From an uncultured Siphonobacter sp. (GTDB lineage Bacteria; Bacteroidota; Bacteroidia; Cytophagales; Spirosomataceae), in NCBI GenBank assembly GCA_913775095.1, contig CAJYIW010000019.1, positions 62,001 to 126,000 on the forward strand: 64,000 bases of DNA. Direction: 5' to 3'. The notes below the pieces were generated by a model. The model saw nothing but the letters and a program-made list of their open reading frames with translations, was not told the origin of the DNA and did no database searches. Made by a program: the position numbers and the translations under genes. Below are positions 1-8,122 of this stretch, one piece after another; the stretch's first letter is position 1, and each line of letters opens with the position of its first letter.

Positions 1-158
1 GCAGTGAGGTAATTTGCCAGGGCGTACAGAGCGAAGCCCGCCGGAATGCCCTGCATGACATAGAGGTAAAAAAAGGTAACGTATCGGAGCCATCTTTTTT
101 CAGACAACACCAGCGGATACGAACTTGATGGCAACCGGGGTAACGTATACGTTGGCAT
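1..158 (-). CDS. MFS transporter, N-terminal fragment (AmpG-like)
   Basis: Reading the minus strand from an ATG at 158 gives 52 open codons that run off the left edge. After a short polar head (about 20 residues) comes an aromatic, hydrophobic stretch with the motif YVMQGIPAGFALYALANYL, which resembles the first transmembrane helix of AmpG/PAT-type major facilitator transporters. Such proteins often import muropeptides or related solutes across the inner membrane, which would fit the murein-recycling genes 5-8 kb away, but that link is inference. Only the first helix is visible, so the substrate cannot be judged. Confidence 0.6.
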   Translation of the reverse strand, partial: MPTYTLPRLPSSSYPLVLSEKRWLRYVTFFYLYVMQGIPAGFALYALANYLT

Positions 159-322
159 GGAACTTGTCCTATTTTATATAACTATGTTTATAACCCGGCT
201 ATCTGAAGCATTGTTTAAAGACGGAAAGAGACAAAAGCAGGGCAGGATCTGGAATATTTTTTTTGATAGTTGAGGCATTAATTTTCAGTAAATCACCCCG
301 GATGTTTTTAAACTTATCAGAC

Positions 323-553
323 ATGAAAACCAGAACGCTAGCTTTGGCCGGACTGTTGCTTCTATTGAATGCCTGCGATTTCACCCCTCACGAAACGGAA
401 GAAGTAAAAAACCAGGAAGAACCTAGGATTGCTAATCCTGAAACGGCTTTGCCAACCTCAGGAGCCACGGGTGAGCCTACCAGTCCTACCTACAATGAAT
501 CGGATTCTCTGATCCTTCCCGATACGCAGGACACGTCTGACTCAAACCATTAA
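323..553 (+). CDS. Small putative lipoprotein
   Basis: A 76-residue protein. The reading frame is open back to 263, but the ATG at 323 gives a compact signal sequence (Lys/Arg start, Leu-rich core, lipobox LLNAC with Cys about residue 18), so I chose that start. The rest is short, acidic and rich in Pro, Thr, Ser, Glu and Asp with no recognisable fold, as in many disordered Bacteroidota lipoproteins. Probably anchored in the outer or inner membrane by the lipidated Cys. Function unknown; no operon partner is evident. Confidence 0.6.
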   Translation: MKTRTLALAGLLLLLNACDFTPHETEEVKNQEEPRIANPETALPTSGATGEPTSPTYNESDSLILPDTQDTSDSNH

Positions 554-669
554 CAACTGGTCGTCAATTGACTAGGTCTGGTAGTGAAAAAGCGGGAGGC
601 CGTCCTATCTCTGTCAGCTGAGTGCGGGTCGTGTCATACATTTATTGAGCTAATAAACTCGATACCTGT

Positions 670-2220
670 ATGCCCGCCGCTTCTATCTACCCCGTTATCC
701 TTACTTTTTTTGCTCTATTTTTTACTGGTAATCAGTTGATTATTGCTGAAAAAGTAAGGACCGAACAAGTAGGGGCTGATACCAGTGGCCGATACCTGGC
801 AGAAAAATACTGTCAGGGGTGCCACCTTTTTCCCGAGCCTGAGTTGCTGGATAAAACCACCTGGGTCAAGGGCGTTTTGCCCCAGATGGGCTTACGAATG
901 GGAATCAGAACCCAGGCAGATCCCTACGCCGGATTATTTGCGGAGGAAAAGCAGCGACTTCAGGCGGCTGGCATTTATCCCACTAAGCCCCTACTAACGA
1001 AAGCGGAATGGCGGGCCCTTGTTAAGTATTACGTCACGGCGGCCCCGGAGCGTTCCCCGAGGCCCCTCCAAATGCCCGAGGCTCAGCCTGCCCTTCCGCT
1101 TTTTCAGGCCAGAGAAATCAGCTGGCAAACCGAGCGTTTGCCCCAAACCACGCTTGTTCACTTTGACACCCTTACCTCCCGGCTCTACGTAGGCGACCGG
1201 CAAAAACAGCTGACTGTACTTACCACCGATTTTAAAGTAGAGCAGGTCTTATCGCTGGACAGCCCGGCCTCGGCAATGCGGGTTAGCCCGGAAGAGGGCC
1301 TACAGGTACTGACTACGGGAACGCTCAATCCCACAGACCTAAGCCTGGGTAATTTACTGAAAATCAAAGATCGTACCATTGAGGTGCAATTGCATTCCTT
1401 ACCTCGTCCCGTCGATTTTGTAGTGTGTGATCTAAATCAGGATGGAAAGAAAGACGTGGTGATCTGCGGGTTTGGGCATAACCTGGGTAAGTTGGTGTGG
1501 GTAGAAAGTTATCAGGAAAAAGATTCGAAAGAGCATATCCTGAGGGCTTTGCCCGGAGCCAGAACAGTCGTCGTGAAAGATTTCAATCAGGACGGTCGGC
1601 CCGACCTCATGGTTTTGATGGAACAGGCTCAGGAAGGCGTGTTCTTGTACGAAAATCAGGGAAACGGTGCGTTTCTGGAGCGGGAAAAAATACGTTTTCC
1701 ACCCGTCTACGGAACCAGTTCCATGCAAGTCGTCGATTACAATCAGGATGGCTATGACGACCTTGTACTGACCAGTGGCGATAACTGGGATTATACTCCT
1801 ATCCTGAAAGCTTACCACGGCATTCGGATCTACCTGAACGACGGTCAGAATAACTTTAGAGAAGCCTTGTTCTATCCGTTTTACGGAGCAACGCAGGCCA
1901 TTGCTGCGGATTTCGACGGCGACGGAGATCTGGATATGGCCGCGATTTCTTTTTTTCCGGATTTGATGAATAACCCGGAAAAAGGCTTTATTTACCTGGA
2001 AAACAAAGGAAACATGCAGGTGAAAGCCTTCACCACGCCCGAAGCTGCCCAGGGGAAATGGTTAACGATGGAGGTAGCCGATTACGACCACGACGGAGAT
2101 CTGGATATTATACTGGGTTCACACGTGTTCAATGTGATGGATCTGGCCACGTTTACGCTTCAGGGAAAACAAACGTTTCCAGCATCGCTCGTCCTGACTA
2201 ATCAAAGCGTTTCTTTATGA
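670..2220 (+). CDS. Exported cytochrome-c/VCBS (FG-GAP) repeat protein
   Basis: 516 residues. A hydrophobic N-terminal segment (about 5-25) suggests export. A single c-type haem motif CQGCH lies at Cys48/Cys51/His52, followed by a region with Met residues that could give the distal ligand. The remainder carries repeated Asp-rich calcium-binding loops of the FG-GAP/VCBS type (DLNQDGKKD near 254, DFNQDGRPD near 304, DYNQDGYDD near 356, DFDGDGDLD near 414, DYDHDGDLD near 472), which normally build a seven-bladed beta-propeller. The haem domain plus propeller architecture is a known Bacteroidota family, but its substrate and electron partner are not established. Likely periplasmic or surface exposed; about 120 bp after the previous lipoprotein gene, so possibly its own transcript. 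Confidence 0.8.
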   Translation: MPAASIYPVILTFFALFFTGNQLIIAEKVRTEQVGADTSGRYLAEKYCQGCHLFPEPELLDKTTWVKGVLPQMGLRMGIRTQADPYAGLFAEEKQRLQAAGIYPTKPLLTKAEWRALVKYYVTAAPERSPRPLQMPEAQPALPLFQAREISWQTERLPQTTLVHFDTLTSRLYVGDRQKQLTVLTTDFKVEQVLSLDSPASAMRVSPEEGLQVLTTGTLNPTDLSLGNLLKIKDRTIEVQLHSLPRPVDFVVCDLNQDGKKDVVICGFGHNLGKLVWVESYQEKDSKEHILRALPGARTVVVKDFNQDGRPDLMVLMEQAQEGVFLYENQGNGAFLEREKIRFPPVYGTSSMQVVDYNQDGYDDLVLTSGDNWDYTPILKAYHGIRIYLNDGQNNFREALFYPFYGATQAIAADFDGDGDLDMAAISFFPDLMNNPEKGFIYLENKGNMQVKAFTTPEAAQGKWLTMEVADYDHDGDLDIILGSHVFNVMDLATFTLQGKQTFPASLVLTNQSVSL

Positions 2221-2291
2221 TCGTCCGGAAACATTAGTACCTTATTGAAGTTTCAGTAATAGCCTTCCAGAATCACTTAATTCTTACTACT

Positions 2292-3038
2292 ATGAAACAC
2301 TTTATTTTACTGATAGCCCTGGTATGGGTTTCAATGGCCTGCTCGAAAAAAGAAGAGCCTCCCGTCAACATCGATGCGGCAACGCTGGAACTGAATTATG
2401 ACGAAGAACACCAGTTTAGCCTGAGCCGGGGCGGGAGTGCCGTCAATGCATCAGAGTACACCTGGGCCTCGAGTAACGAGAACGTAGGTGAGGTAGATGG
2501 TCAGGGCAAATTTACGGCCAGTTCCATCGGAGAAACAACGGTAACGGCTACGGCTAAAAACGGCGGTGGTACCCTGGAAAGTAAGGTGACGGTAGTGCCT
2601 TATTATAGTTTTGGAACGGAGCCTTCCTTCAGTTTGGGAGGAAGTAAAACAGTGGTAAAGAATTACGAAAAGCGTACGCTGGTGGCCGAGACAGATACTA
2701 CACTGGATTACAGAGGAGAGAATAACAACATTACAGGAATCAGGTATTTTTTTGAAAGAGGAGCCTATATCGAAGGCGATTTGTTTTATACCTCAAGCGT
2801 TACCTTAGCTCAGGCTCAGACCTATTATTATGAGCGTTATACATATTTGGGAAATCAACAAATCAGCGGTTTGACTTTCAACGTGTTTGCCATTTCCAAT
2901 ACCGTTGGCGTGGGTGTCACTGAGGTGCCAAATGTGGGTCGGGTGGCCGCGTATCTGCCCCTTAGTTCAGGCGGCAGAGTACCTGCCAATTATCTGGAGG
3001 CGGTTGCCAGACGCATTCGGGGGGGAAAGATTAAGTAA
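2292..3038 (+). CDS. Lipoprotein with bacterial Ig-like (Big2) domain
   Basis: 248 residues. The start at 2292 gives a signal peptide with lipobox VSMAC (Cys17). Residues about 28-103 look like a Big2 Ig-like domain: the pattern TWASSNENVGEVDGQGKFTA followed by GETTVTAT is typical of that family. The C-terminal 140 residues are rich in Tyr, Thr and Gly and match nothing I recognise. Such Ig-like domains act as adhesion or spacer modules on surface proteins. The gene lies 71 bp after the cytochrome/VCBS gene and ends before a strong bidirectional terminator. Confidence 0.7.
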   Translation: MKHFILLIALVWVSMACSKKEEPPVNIDAATLELNYDEEHQFSLSRGGSAVNASEYTWASSNENVGEVDGQGKFTASSIGETTVTATAKNGGGTLESKVTVVPYYSFGTEPSFSLGGSKTVVKNYEKRTLVAETDTTLDYRGENNNITGIRYFFERGAYIEGDLFYTSSVTLAQAQTYYYERYTYLGNQQISGLTFNVFAISNTVGVGVTEVPNVGRVAAYLPLSSGGRVPANYLEAVARRIRGGKIK

Positions 3039-3050
3039 TACTGATTGAAT

Positions 3051-3090
3051 AACAAAGCCGCCAGGGATGAGCATCCCTGGCGGCTTTGTT
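3051..3090. terminator. Bidirectional intrinsic terminator
   Basis: Near-perfect inverted repeat: an 18-19 bp GC-rich stem (AACAAAGCCGCCAGGGAT and its complement) with a loop of about 3 nt, between convergent genes ending at 3038 and 3093. Both flanks provide T-rich tails. Confidence 0.85.
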
Positions 3091-3092
3091 GT

Positions 3093-3464
3093 TTATGGAT
3101 TTTCCTGAATAGCCCGTAAGGCCTCTGCTTTCGATTCAAGGAAATTAACGTGTTTGCCTCTATTACTTTCAAAAATAAAGTCCTTCAAACTCTTACTGGC
3201 ATAGATGCTGAAGTCTCCAACGATCATCAGCCGAACCCGATAGGTTGCGAATTTTTGTAAGATTTCTCCGGCCATTTTAGTCGTCAGATCAAAAAAATCA
3301 GGGCTAATGTTTCGGGCATGAACGATGACCTGATCATAACCCTGGTAATAGATATTCCCCAGTAAATCCAGACCATCCGCCGCACTCTGGATCACCAGAT
3401 CATCCGAAATAACTTCAACCATTTCAGTTTGAGAAATCTTAATCACTTCCAGTTTCATCGCCAT
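3093..3464 (-). CDS. DUF4180 domain protein
   Basis: The frame is open back to a GTG at 3524, but the ATG at 3464 (123 residues, starting MAMKLEVIKIS) removes a poorly conserved leader and fits the family size of about 110-125. The segment around DFFDLTTKMAGEILQKFATY, then VGDFS, SKSLKDFI and ESNRG matches the DUF4180 pattern. The family is a small alpha/beta protein (SpoIIAA/STAS-like in appearance) of unknown function, probably cytoplasmic. It is transcribed convergently with the Ig-like lipoprotein gene and divergently from the small lipoprotein at 3677. Confidence 0.75.
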   Translation of the reverse strand: MAMKLEVIKISQTEMVEVISDDLVIQSAADGLDLLGNIYYQGYDQVIVHARNISPDFFDLTTKMAGEILQKFATYRVRLMIVGDFSIYASKSLKDFIFESNRGKHVNFLESKAEALRAIQENP

Positions 3465-3676
3465 AAGAATAGAGGTAATCTGTGCAATGGACCTGAGAGG
3501 AGCAGAGGTTGTAAGTATCCTCACGACTCAGGCTTCAGCAGCAAAAATAGCCCATTCAGCGTTGAAAAGCGGGTTTTGAGTAAGTTCTTTTTTCGCAGCA
3601 GGGGGTAATTCCACACCTTTGTTACGAACTAAACGGCAGGGGCACTCTTTAGGAACCAGCCGAAAACTTCAAAGCC

Positions 3677-3844
3677 ATGAAAAATATCCTGCTTCTATGT
3701 ACCGCTCTGACCCTGACGCTGGGTAGTTGCGTTAACCTGCCTCAGGAGAGAAGGGTCACGCCTAAAGAAAGGCGTTACTACAAGGAGCGGCGACACCGGC
3801 ATTATCACGATAATCACTATGATCGCCGCCATCACTGGAAGTAA
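3677..3844 (+). CDS. Small His/Arg-rich lipoprotein
   Basis: A 55-residue reading frame. It starts MKNILLLCTALTLTLGSC, a clear lipoprotein signal with lipobox LGSC (Cys18). The mature part is only 37 residues and is dominated by Arg, His, Tyr and Lys, ending in a tail dense in HR, HY and HH pairs. A metal-binding or surface-charge role is possible but unproven. It sits 33 bp upstream of the secreted protein at 3878 and is probably cotranscribed with it. Coding status rests on the signal peptide and spacing. Confidence 0.6.
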   Translation: MKNILLLCTALTLTLGSCVNLPQERRVTPKERRYYKERRHRHYHDNHYDRRHHWK

Positions 3845-3877
3845 CCCTATTCGTACGCTTTTAAACTTTATACAGCC

Positions 3878-4348
3878 ATGAAAAAATTCATTTTAGTATT
3901 CGGACTCTTTGCGGGAGCCTTCGTTGCTCAGGATAGTTCCGCTCAGGTAAACATCAGTGTGAATGTGGGCAGTCAGCCCGCCTGGGGACCTGCGGGGTAT
4001 ACTTACGCTCAGAATTATTACTTACCTGATATTGATGCGTATTATAACATTCCTCAAAAGCAGTGGATGTATCAGCAGGGTAACCGTTGGGTAACGGCAA
4101 GTACACTTCCCGCTCGTTACCGTAATTACGATTTATACAGCGGACATAAGGTCGTGATTAATGAAGCCAGACCGTATCTGAATCACTCGAAATACCGCAA
4201 GCAATATGCCTATTTCAAAGGTCGTCACGATCAGGTAGCTATTCGTGATCATAAAGAATCCGGCAATCGCTGGAATGACCGCAAGGACAATCGTCGGGAT
4301 TCCCGTCAGGAACGGGAGCGTTGGGACGGCAATCGTCGTCGCGGCTAG
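3878..4348 (+). CDS. Secreted basic protein of unknown function
   Basis: 156 residues with a standard signal peptide (MKKFILVFGLFAGAFVAQ, cleavage near SSAQ at 20-23). The mature N-terminal half is Tyr/Pro/Trp-rich (GSQPAWGPAGYTYAQNYYLP, then DIDAYYNIPQKQWMY), a pattern seen in a group of uncharacterised Bacteroidota exported proteins. The last 40 residues are strongly charged, rich in Arg, Asp and Asn, and probably disordered. Located 33 bp after a His/Arg-rich lipoprotein gene and followed by a terminator. No enzymatic motif is visible. Confidence 0.65.
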   Translation: MKKFILVFGLFAGAFVAQDSSAQVNISVNVGSQPAWGPAGYTYAQNYYLPDIDAYYNIPQKQWMYQQGNRWVTASTLPARYRNYDLYSGHKVVINEARPYLNHSKYRKQYAYFKGRHDQVAIRDHKESGNRWNDRKDNRRDSRQERERWDGNRRRG

Positions 4349-4352
4349 GAAT

Positions 4353-4387
4353 AAAAAAATCCCCGGTTTAAACGCCGGGGATTTTTT
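4353..4387. terminator. Intrinsic terminator
   Basis: Stem TCCCCGG/CCGGGGA around the loop TTTAAACG, flanked by an A-run and a T-run, so it can act on both strands: for the gene ending at 4348 and for the tRNA transcript arriving from the right. Confidence 0.85.
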
Positions 4388-4440
4388 GTGTGGTCTGCTA
4401 AAGAAAAAAGCCTGATACGTTGCAGTATCAGGCTTGCCAG

Positions 4441-4512
4441 TAGTCCGTACGGGAATCGAACCCGTGTTTTATCCGTGAAAGGGATACGTCCTAACCCCTA
4501 GACGAACGGACC
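4441..4512 (-). tRNA. tRNA-Glu (anticodon TTC)
   Basis: The minus strand folds into a 72-nt cloverleaf: acceptor GGTCCGT pairing with ACGGACT, TTCGATT T-loop, and anticodon loop CTTTCAC giving anticodon TTC. The discriminator base is A and CCA is not encoded. It is the last gene of a three-tRNA minus-strand cluster. Confidence 0.93.
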
Positions 4513-4553
4513 GTACTCAGTAACCTTCAAATTTCCAGGAAATTTTCCGGTAG

Positions 4554-4627
4554 TGGTCGCGTAGGGATTCGAACCCCAAACCTTCTGATCCGTAGTCAGA
4601 TGCTCTATCCAATTGAGCTACGCAACC
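4554..4627 (-). tRNA. tRNA-Arg (anticodon ACG)
   Basis: 74-nt cloverleaf on the minus strand: acceptor GGTTGCG/CGCGACC, D-loop AATTGGAT, anticodon loop CTACGGA (anticodon ACG, read as ICG after editing), TTCGAAT T-loop, discriminator A, no encoded CCA. It is identical base for base to the copy at 4667-4740. Confidence 0.93.
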
Positions 4628-4666
4628 GGTACTTATGTCTTGTAATCATTCCTGAAACTCAGGTGG

Positions 4667-4740
4667 TGGTCGCGTAGGGATTCGAACCCCAAACCTTCTG
4701 ATCCGTAGTCAGATGCTCTATCCAATTGAGCTACGCAACC
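4667..4740 (-). tRNA. tRNA-Arg (anticodon ACG), second copy
   Basis: Identical in sequence to the tRNA at 4554-4627 over all 74 nt, with 39 nt between them. The flanks share only a few bases next to the mature ends, so the duplication covers little more than the tRNA itself. It is the promoter-proximal tRNA of the cluster. Confidence 0.93.
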
Positions 4741-4835
4741 TATTTCCCTTTCTGCCAGTGGCGTGATTGGGAGTGCAAAAGTAGCAACAGAAGCCCCCTT
4801 TGTCAAGTTTCTGTTCAAAGGTTTTTGAAAATATT

Positions 4836-5978
4836 TTACTTTCTGCTGAATTTCAGGGCGTTGGTGTAATGATTAATAATGCGTTTGGTTCGCAGGTAAC
4901 GTCCGACGTTGAATTCATCAAAATTTTCAGCGGCGGGATCCACACTGTTCACCATCACAAAATTGGAGGAATGAATAAACTGATTATTACCCAGCCACAT
5001 GGCGACATGAACGACTTTTTCCGTACCATCTTCGTTTACTTTCCCGAAAAACAATAAATCACCGGGCCGAAGCTTCGACCAGTCTTTCGTGGTATCCACC
5101 AGTTCGCCGGAATGTACCTGTTGCGAGGCATCGCGTGGTAACTGCACGCCGTTGAGGAAATACACCGTTTTGGTAAAACCGCTGCAATCCACCCCTTTGA
5201 AGGACGTGCCGCCCCAGAGGTAGGGCAATCCCATGAGTGTTTTAGAAGTACTTACCAGTGACGACTCCGAAATCTGGACGGTTGCCAGCCAGTCTTCGTA
5301 AAAACGGGCGTCGGTTTTGCGGATGTAGGCCGTTCGTCCGTCGGGATAGGCTACCTCATAAAAACCTCCCTTTTCAGCTTTATAGGCCAGCAAATCGCCT
5401 GCCACAAGATCTGAAGTGGTGGGTCCTTCGGCACGGGCCTGAGCGTATGAAAATCCGTAGGGCGTCAGATAGATGAGTTTGCGGGCTTTATGCCAGTGTT
5501 CCGCCTCGGCAGGGCTGGCCAGCGTAACGGCTCCCTGATCGACCCACGAAATGTAGTCGTCGGGTGTTTGGACCCGTAGCCAGGTGCCTTCTTTTTCGTA
5601 CACCTTCAGCGGAGTTCCCAACAGGGCCTGCGTAGCCAGTTCTGCGGAATGTTTGGGTGCGGAGCGGATATTACAGACAGAAACGTTCACAATAGCCTGC
5701 GTTTGTTCGCCGAGATCCGCCAGCGGTAACACCTGCATTTCGTCGATGAGATTGGGTTGCCGGGCTTTTAGCTTCTCCACTAAAGCCTGGTGGGCGGCGG
5801 CCTGGCTGGTTTTGCCGGTTAATTTTCCGTCTTCGGATACCTCCGCTTCAAAAATGACGGTGCGTTTATCGGGAGCGTAGGTTTTCTGAACCTGATGGAT
5901 GATTTCTTGCATGGGAATGTGCTGAGCCATTACCGAACTCACCAGCAGGCAGAAACTCAGCGTTAGTAATGATTTCAT
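4836..5978 (-). CDS. Exported NlpC/P60 (C40) endopeptidase with SH3 domains
   Basis: 380 residues from the ATG at 5978; the longer open frame overlaps the neighbouring gene and lacks a signal, while this start gives a clean signal peptide cut near VMAQ (19). Residues about 95-220 look like two bacterial SH3 domains. The C-terminal NlpC/P60 domain has the catalytic Cys265 in GVDCSGF and His324 in VVHVAMW, with His336 in FIHSS as a likely third residue. Family members of this layout (YkfC-like) cut the bond between gamma-D-Glu and the diamino acid in murein peptides, releasing L-Ala-D-Glu. The gene is last in a minus-strand operon with an L-Ala-D/L-Glu epimerase, which supports that specificity. 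Confidence 0.85.
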   Translation of the reverse strand: MKSLLTLSFCLLVSSVMAQHIPMQEIIHQVQKTYAPDKRTVIFEAEVSEDGKLTGKTSQAAAHQALVEKLKARQPNLIDEMQVLPLADLGEQTQAIVNVSVCNIRSAPKHSAELATQALLGTPLKVYEKEGTWLRVQTPDDYISWVDQGAVTLASPAEAEHWHKARKLIYLTPYGFSYAQARAEGPTTSDLVAGDLLAYKAEKGGFYEVAYPDGRTAYIRKTDARFYEDWLATVQISESSLVSTSKTLMGLPYLWGGTSFKGVDCSGFTKTVYFLNGVQLPRDASQQVHSGELVDTTKDWSKLRPGDLLFFGKVNEDGTEKVVHVAMWLGNNQFIHSSNFVMVNSVDPAAENFDEFNVGRYLRTKRIINHYTNALKFSRK

Positions 5979-6025
5979 TCGAAACGGTTCGATTAGAAAT
6001 GGATGTACATGAAAGTAAAGATAAA

Positions 6026-7105
6026 TCAAACCGACAGGCTCTGAAAAAAATCCCGGCAGGCCTGAGCCATCCGTTTGATGTCTTCTGAGGTGTGTAGGGG
6101 ATTGATGACCAGTCGGGTAATGGCCGGGTCGCTGGGTCCGGGATAGGGAAAGCAGGCCGTTAAAATCCCCCATTCCAGCAGGAACTCATGCAAGCCGGGA
6201 CGATCGGTTGTAAAGGCCGGATACTTTTCAATCCAGTGAAAAAGACGAATAGCCTGACCGAGTTGTGTTACAAACTCTTTTGTCAGACTAAGTAATTGCT
6301 GGTGAGCCGTTTGGTAATCAGGCAATGAATGGGCCAGGGCCCAGAGGTAAGCCGGATTAGCCGGACTGGCTCCGCTAAACATGGAAAACTGACGCATGGC
6401 CTGTAGCGTTTTCCGGGAGCCGACGATTACCCCCGCCGGAATACTCAGGGCTTTGTTCAGGGAAGCAGTAATGAGTACTTCCAGATTCGCCGGAACGTGT
6501 AGGGATTCAATAATCCCCTTTCCAGAGGCTCCTAAAACGCCCAGACCGTGAGAATCGTCAATTACTACCGTAATCTTCCTGGAGTCGGGTAAGTGATGCA
6601 GCCAGTCGAATGGAATCGCAGCGGTATGCGGCGAACCCACGGAATCGGTGACAATCACCAGTTCTTCGGAAGCGGTAGTGTTGATTCGGTGAGGAAGGTC
6701 CGCAAACCAGTTTGCATAGTCTTCAGTGGCGGGAGAGAAGTCTTCCAGTCGGAGGGCCGGATGAACATTTGGAGCGTAAAAAACGGGAACCTGCGGATTT
6801 CGGAAAGCCAGCCACTTCATCACTAGTTGCCCGGCCAGCATTCCCGAAGAAACGGTAAGTGTATCTTCCACACCGAACCACCGAGCCAGAGCGGCTTCGG
6901 TTTCCTCGTACACGGACAACCGGAGCGTATTGCTTCGTGAACTGCCCCAGTTGATACCGACCCGCTGCATCCCTTCCATGACCCGCTGAATAAAGACGGG
7001 ATTCCGGCTCATGCCGAGGTACGAAGTACCGCTGCACCAGAGGTATTCGGTCTGGTCAATAACGACGGTACGGTCTGGTATGGAGGAGGTGTAGAATGTA
7101 GACAT
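6026..7105 (-). CDS. PLP-dependent class I/II aminotransferase-fold enzyme
   Basis: 359 residues of fold-type I PLP enzyme, closest in appearance to the alpha-oxoamine synthase group (KBL, BioF). Visible are the cofactor-binding DDSHGLGVLG (Asp183/184, His186) and the Schiff-base Lys218 in SLNKALSIPAG. It is shorter than typical BioF/KBL (about 390), and the substrate-side motifs differ, so a biotin or threonine role is not supported. Its start codon directly abuts the stop of the dipeptide epimerase and it is followed 47 bp later by the NlpC/P60 gene, so it probably belongs to murein-peptide catabolism. The actual reaction is unknown. Confidence 0.7.
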   Translation of the reverse strand: MSTFYTSSIPDRTVVIDQTEYLWCSGTSYLGMSRNPVFIQRVMEGMQRVGINWGSSRSNTLRLSVYEETEAALARWFGVEDTLTVSSGMLAGQLVMKWLAFRNPQVPVFYAPNVHPALRLEDFSPATEDYANWFADLPHRINTTASEELVIVTDSVGSPHTAAIPFDWLHHLPDSRKITVVIDDSHGLGVLGASGKGIIESLHVPANLEVLITASLNKALSIPAGVIVGSRKTLQAMRQFSMFSGASPANPAYLWALAHSLPDYQTAHQQLLSLTKEFVTQLGQAIRLFHWIEKYPAFTTDRPGLHEFLLEWGILTACFPYPGPSDPAITRLVINPLHTSEDIKRMAQACRDFFQSLSV

Positions 7106-8122
7106 TTAGACTAGTAATCGGGCTCCTGTTCCGTTTTCATCGGCGTAAATCACCTTACCATACTCAATGGAAACCCCACTGGAGACGTGATCCTCGACAA
7201 GCAGAATACCGTCCATATCCACGTAATCGAGCAGGGGTAACAGCTGGGCAATGGCTGAGCAGCCAATGTTTGACTCGGTCATGCAACCGACCATCACCTT
7301 CAGTCCCAGCTGGCGGGCCTGAGCAATCATGCGACGAGCGGGAGTTAAGCCGCCGCATTTCATCAATTTGATGTTGATGCCGTGAAAGAAGCCATAACAA
7401 CGGGCCACGTCGGCTTCCACCAGACAGCTTTCATCGGCAATCAGGGGTAAAGCCGATTCCGCATAGACTTTCTTCATACCTCCCCAGTTCGTTGCCTTCA
7501 GGGGTTGTTCGATGAACTCCACGCCGAGTTCTTTCAGGGCCATCGAATTCTGAATGGTTTCTTCCACGTTCCAGGCCGTATTGGCATCCACCCGGAAAAC
7601 GGCGTCGGTGTGTTTGCGTAGTTCCCGGATAATCTGAATGTCTTGCGGGGTGCCTAATTTGATCTTGTACAGCGGGAAAGGCATTTCGGTCATTTTTGAT
7701 ACCATCTTTTCAAGGGTATCCATGCCAATGGTATAATCCGTGATTGGATTGGTAGAAGGGTCAAGGCCCCAGAGCTCGTACAATTTTTTGCCCGCTTTTT
7801 TAGCGTACAGGTCATTATAGGCCACGTCCAGAGCACAAAGAGCGAAGGGGTGCTCGTCACGCAAATGGGGCTCGATGAAGGCATAAAATTCTTCGGGCGT
7901 GCCTCCTGGGTAATTTTCAATGAGCGAGCGAACGCCTTCCAGCTGAGCCGTCATCGTGTGCATATACACACCGTAATACGTGGTTTCCGTGGCTTCGCCA
8001 TACCCGGAAAAATCACCCTCCTGGAGTTCGACAATCAGGGTAGGTTGCTCATCGCGGGACTCGTGGGTGATGGTAAAGGTGTGCCGCAACCGGAGCGTAT
8101 GGGAGTGAAGATGAAGATTCAA
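7106..8122 (-). CDS. Dipeptide epimerase (L-Ala-D/L-Glu epimerase)
   Basis: 338 residues, enolase superfamily, muconate-lactonising subgroup. The catalytic set is complete: KIK (Lys153, Lys155) at the end of the second barrel strand, metal ligands Asp179 (VDAN), Glu205 (EQPL) and Asp230 (ADES), and Lys252 (IKLMKCGG). The C-terminal DMDG motif near residue 310 fits substrate binding by dipeptide epimerases. It would convert L-Ala-D-Glu from the murein stem to L-Ala-L-Glu so it can be hydrolysed and reused, in the cytoplasm. First gene of the operon, transcribed divergently from the EEP-family gene at 8444. Confidence 0.88.
   Translation of the reverse strand: MNLHLHSHTLRLRHTFTITHESRDEQPTLIVELQEGDFSGYGEATETTYYGVYMHTMTAQLEGVRSLIENYPGGTPEEFYAFIEPHLRDEHPFALCALDVAYNDLYAKKAGKKLYELWGLDPSTNPITDYTIGMDTLEKMVSKMTEMPFPLYKIKLGTPQDIQIIRELRKHTDAVFRVDANTAWNVEETIQNSMALKELGVEFIEQPLKATNWGGMKKVYAESALPLIADESCLVEADVARCYGFFHGINIKLMKCGGLTPARRMIAQARQLGLKVMVGCMTESNIGCSAIAQLLPLLDYVDMDGILLVEDHVSSGVSIEYGKVIYADENGTGARLLV

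Noticed and set aside
3465-3524. 20-residue N-terminal extension of the DUF4180 gene from GTG
   Set aside because: Not family-like, and the ATG at 3464 gives the normal length.
4667-4740. tRNA duplication as an integration (att) site
   Set aside because: The repeats are both full, adjacent tRNA genes with no integrase or foreign cargo between them; simple tandem duplication is enough.
4633-4818. 61-codon minus-strand frame over the second tRNA-Arg
   Set aside because: It is a reading through the tRNA gene; the tRNA cloverleaf is complete.
6026-7105. Biotin synthesis enzyme BioF or threonine ligase KBL
   Set aside because: The fold matches but the protein is short, substrate motifs differ, and no biotin or threonine genes are nearby; murein-recycling neighbours argue otherwise.
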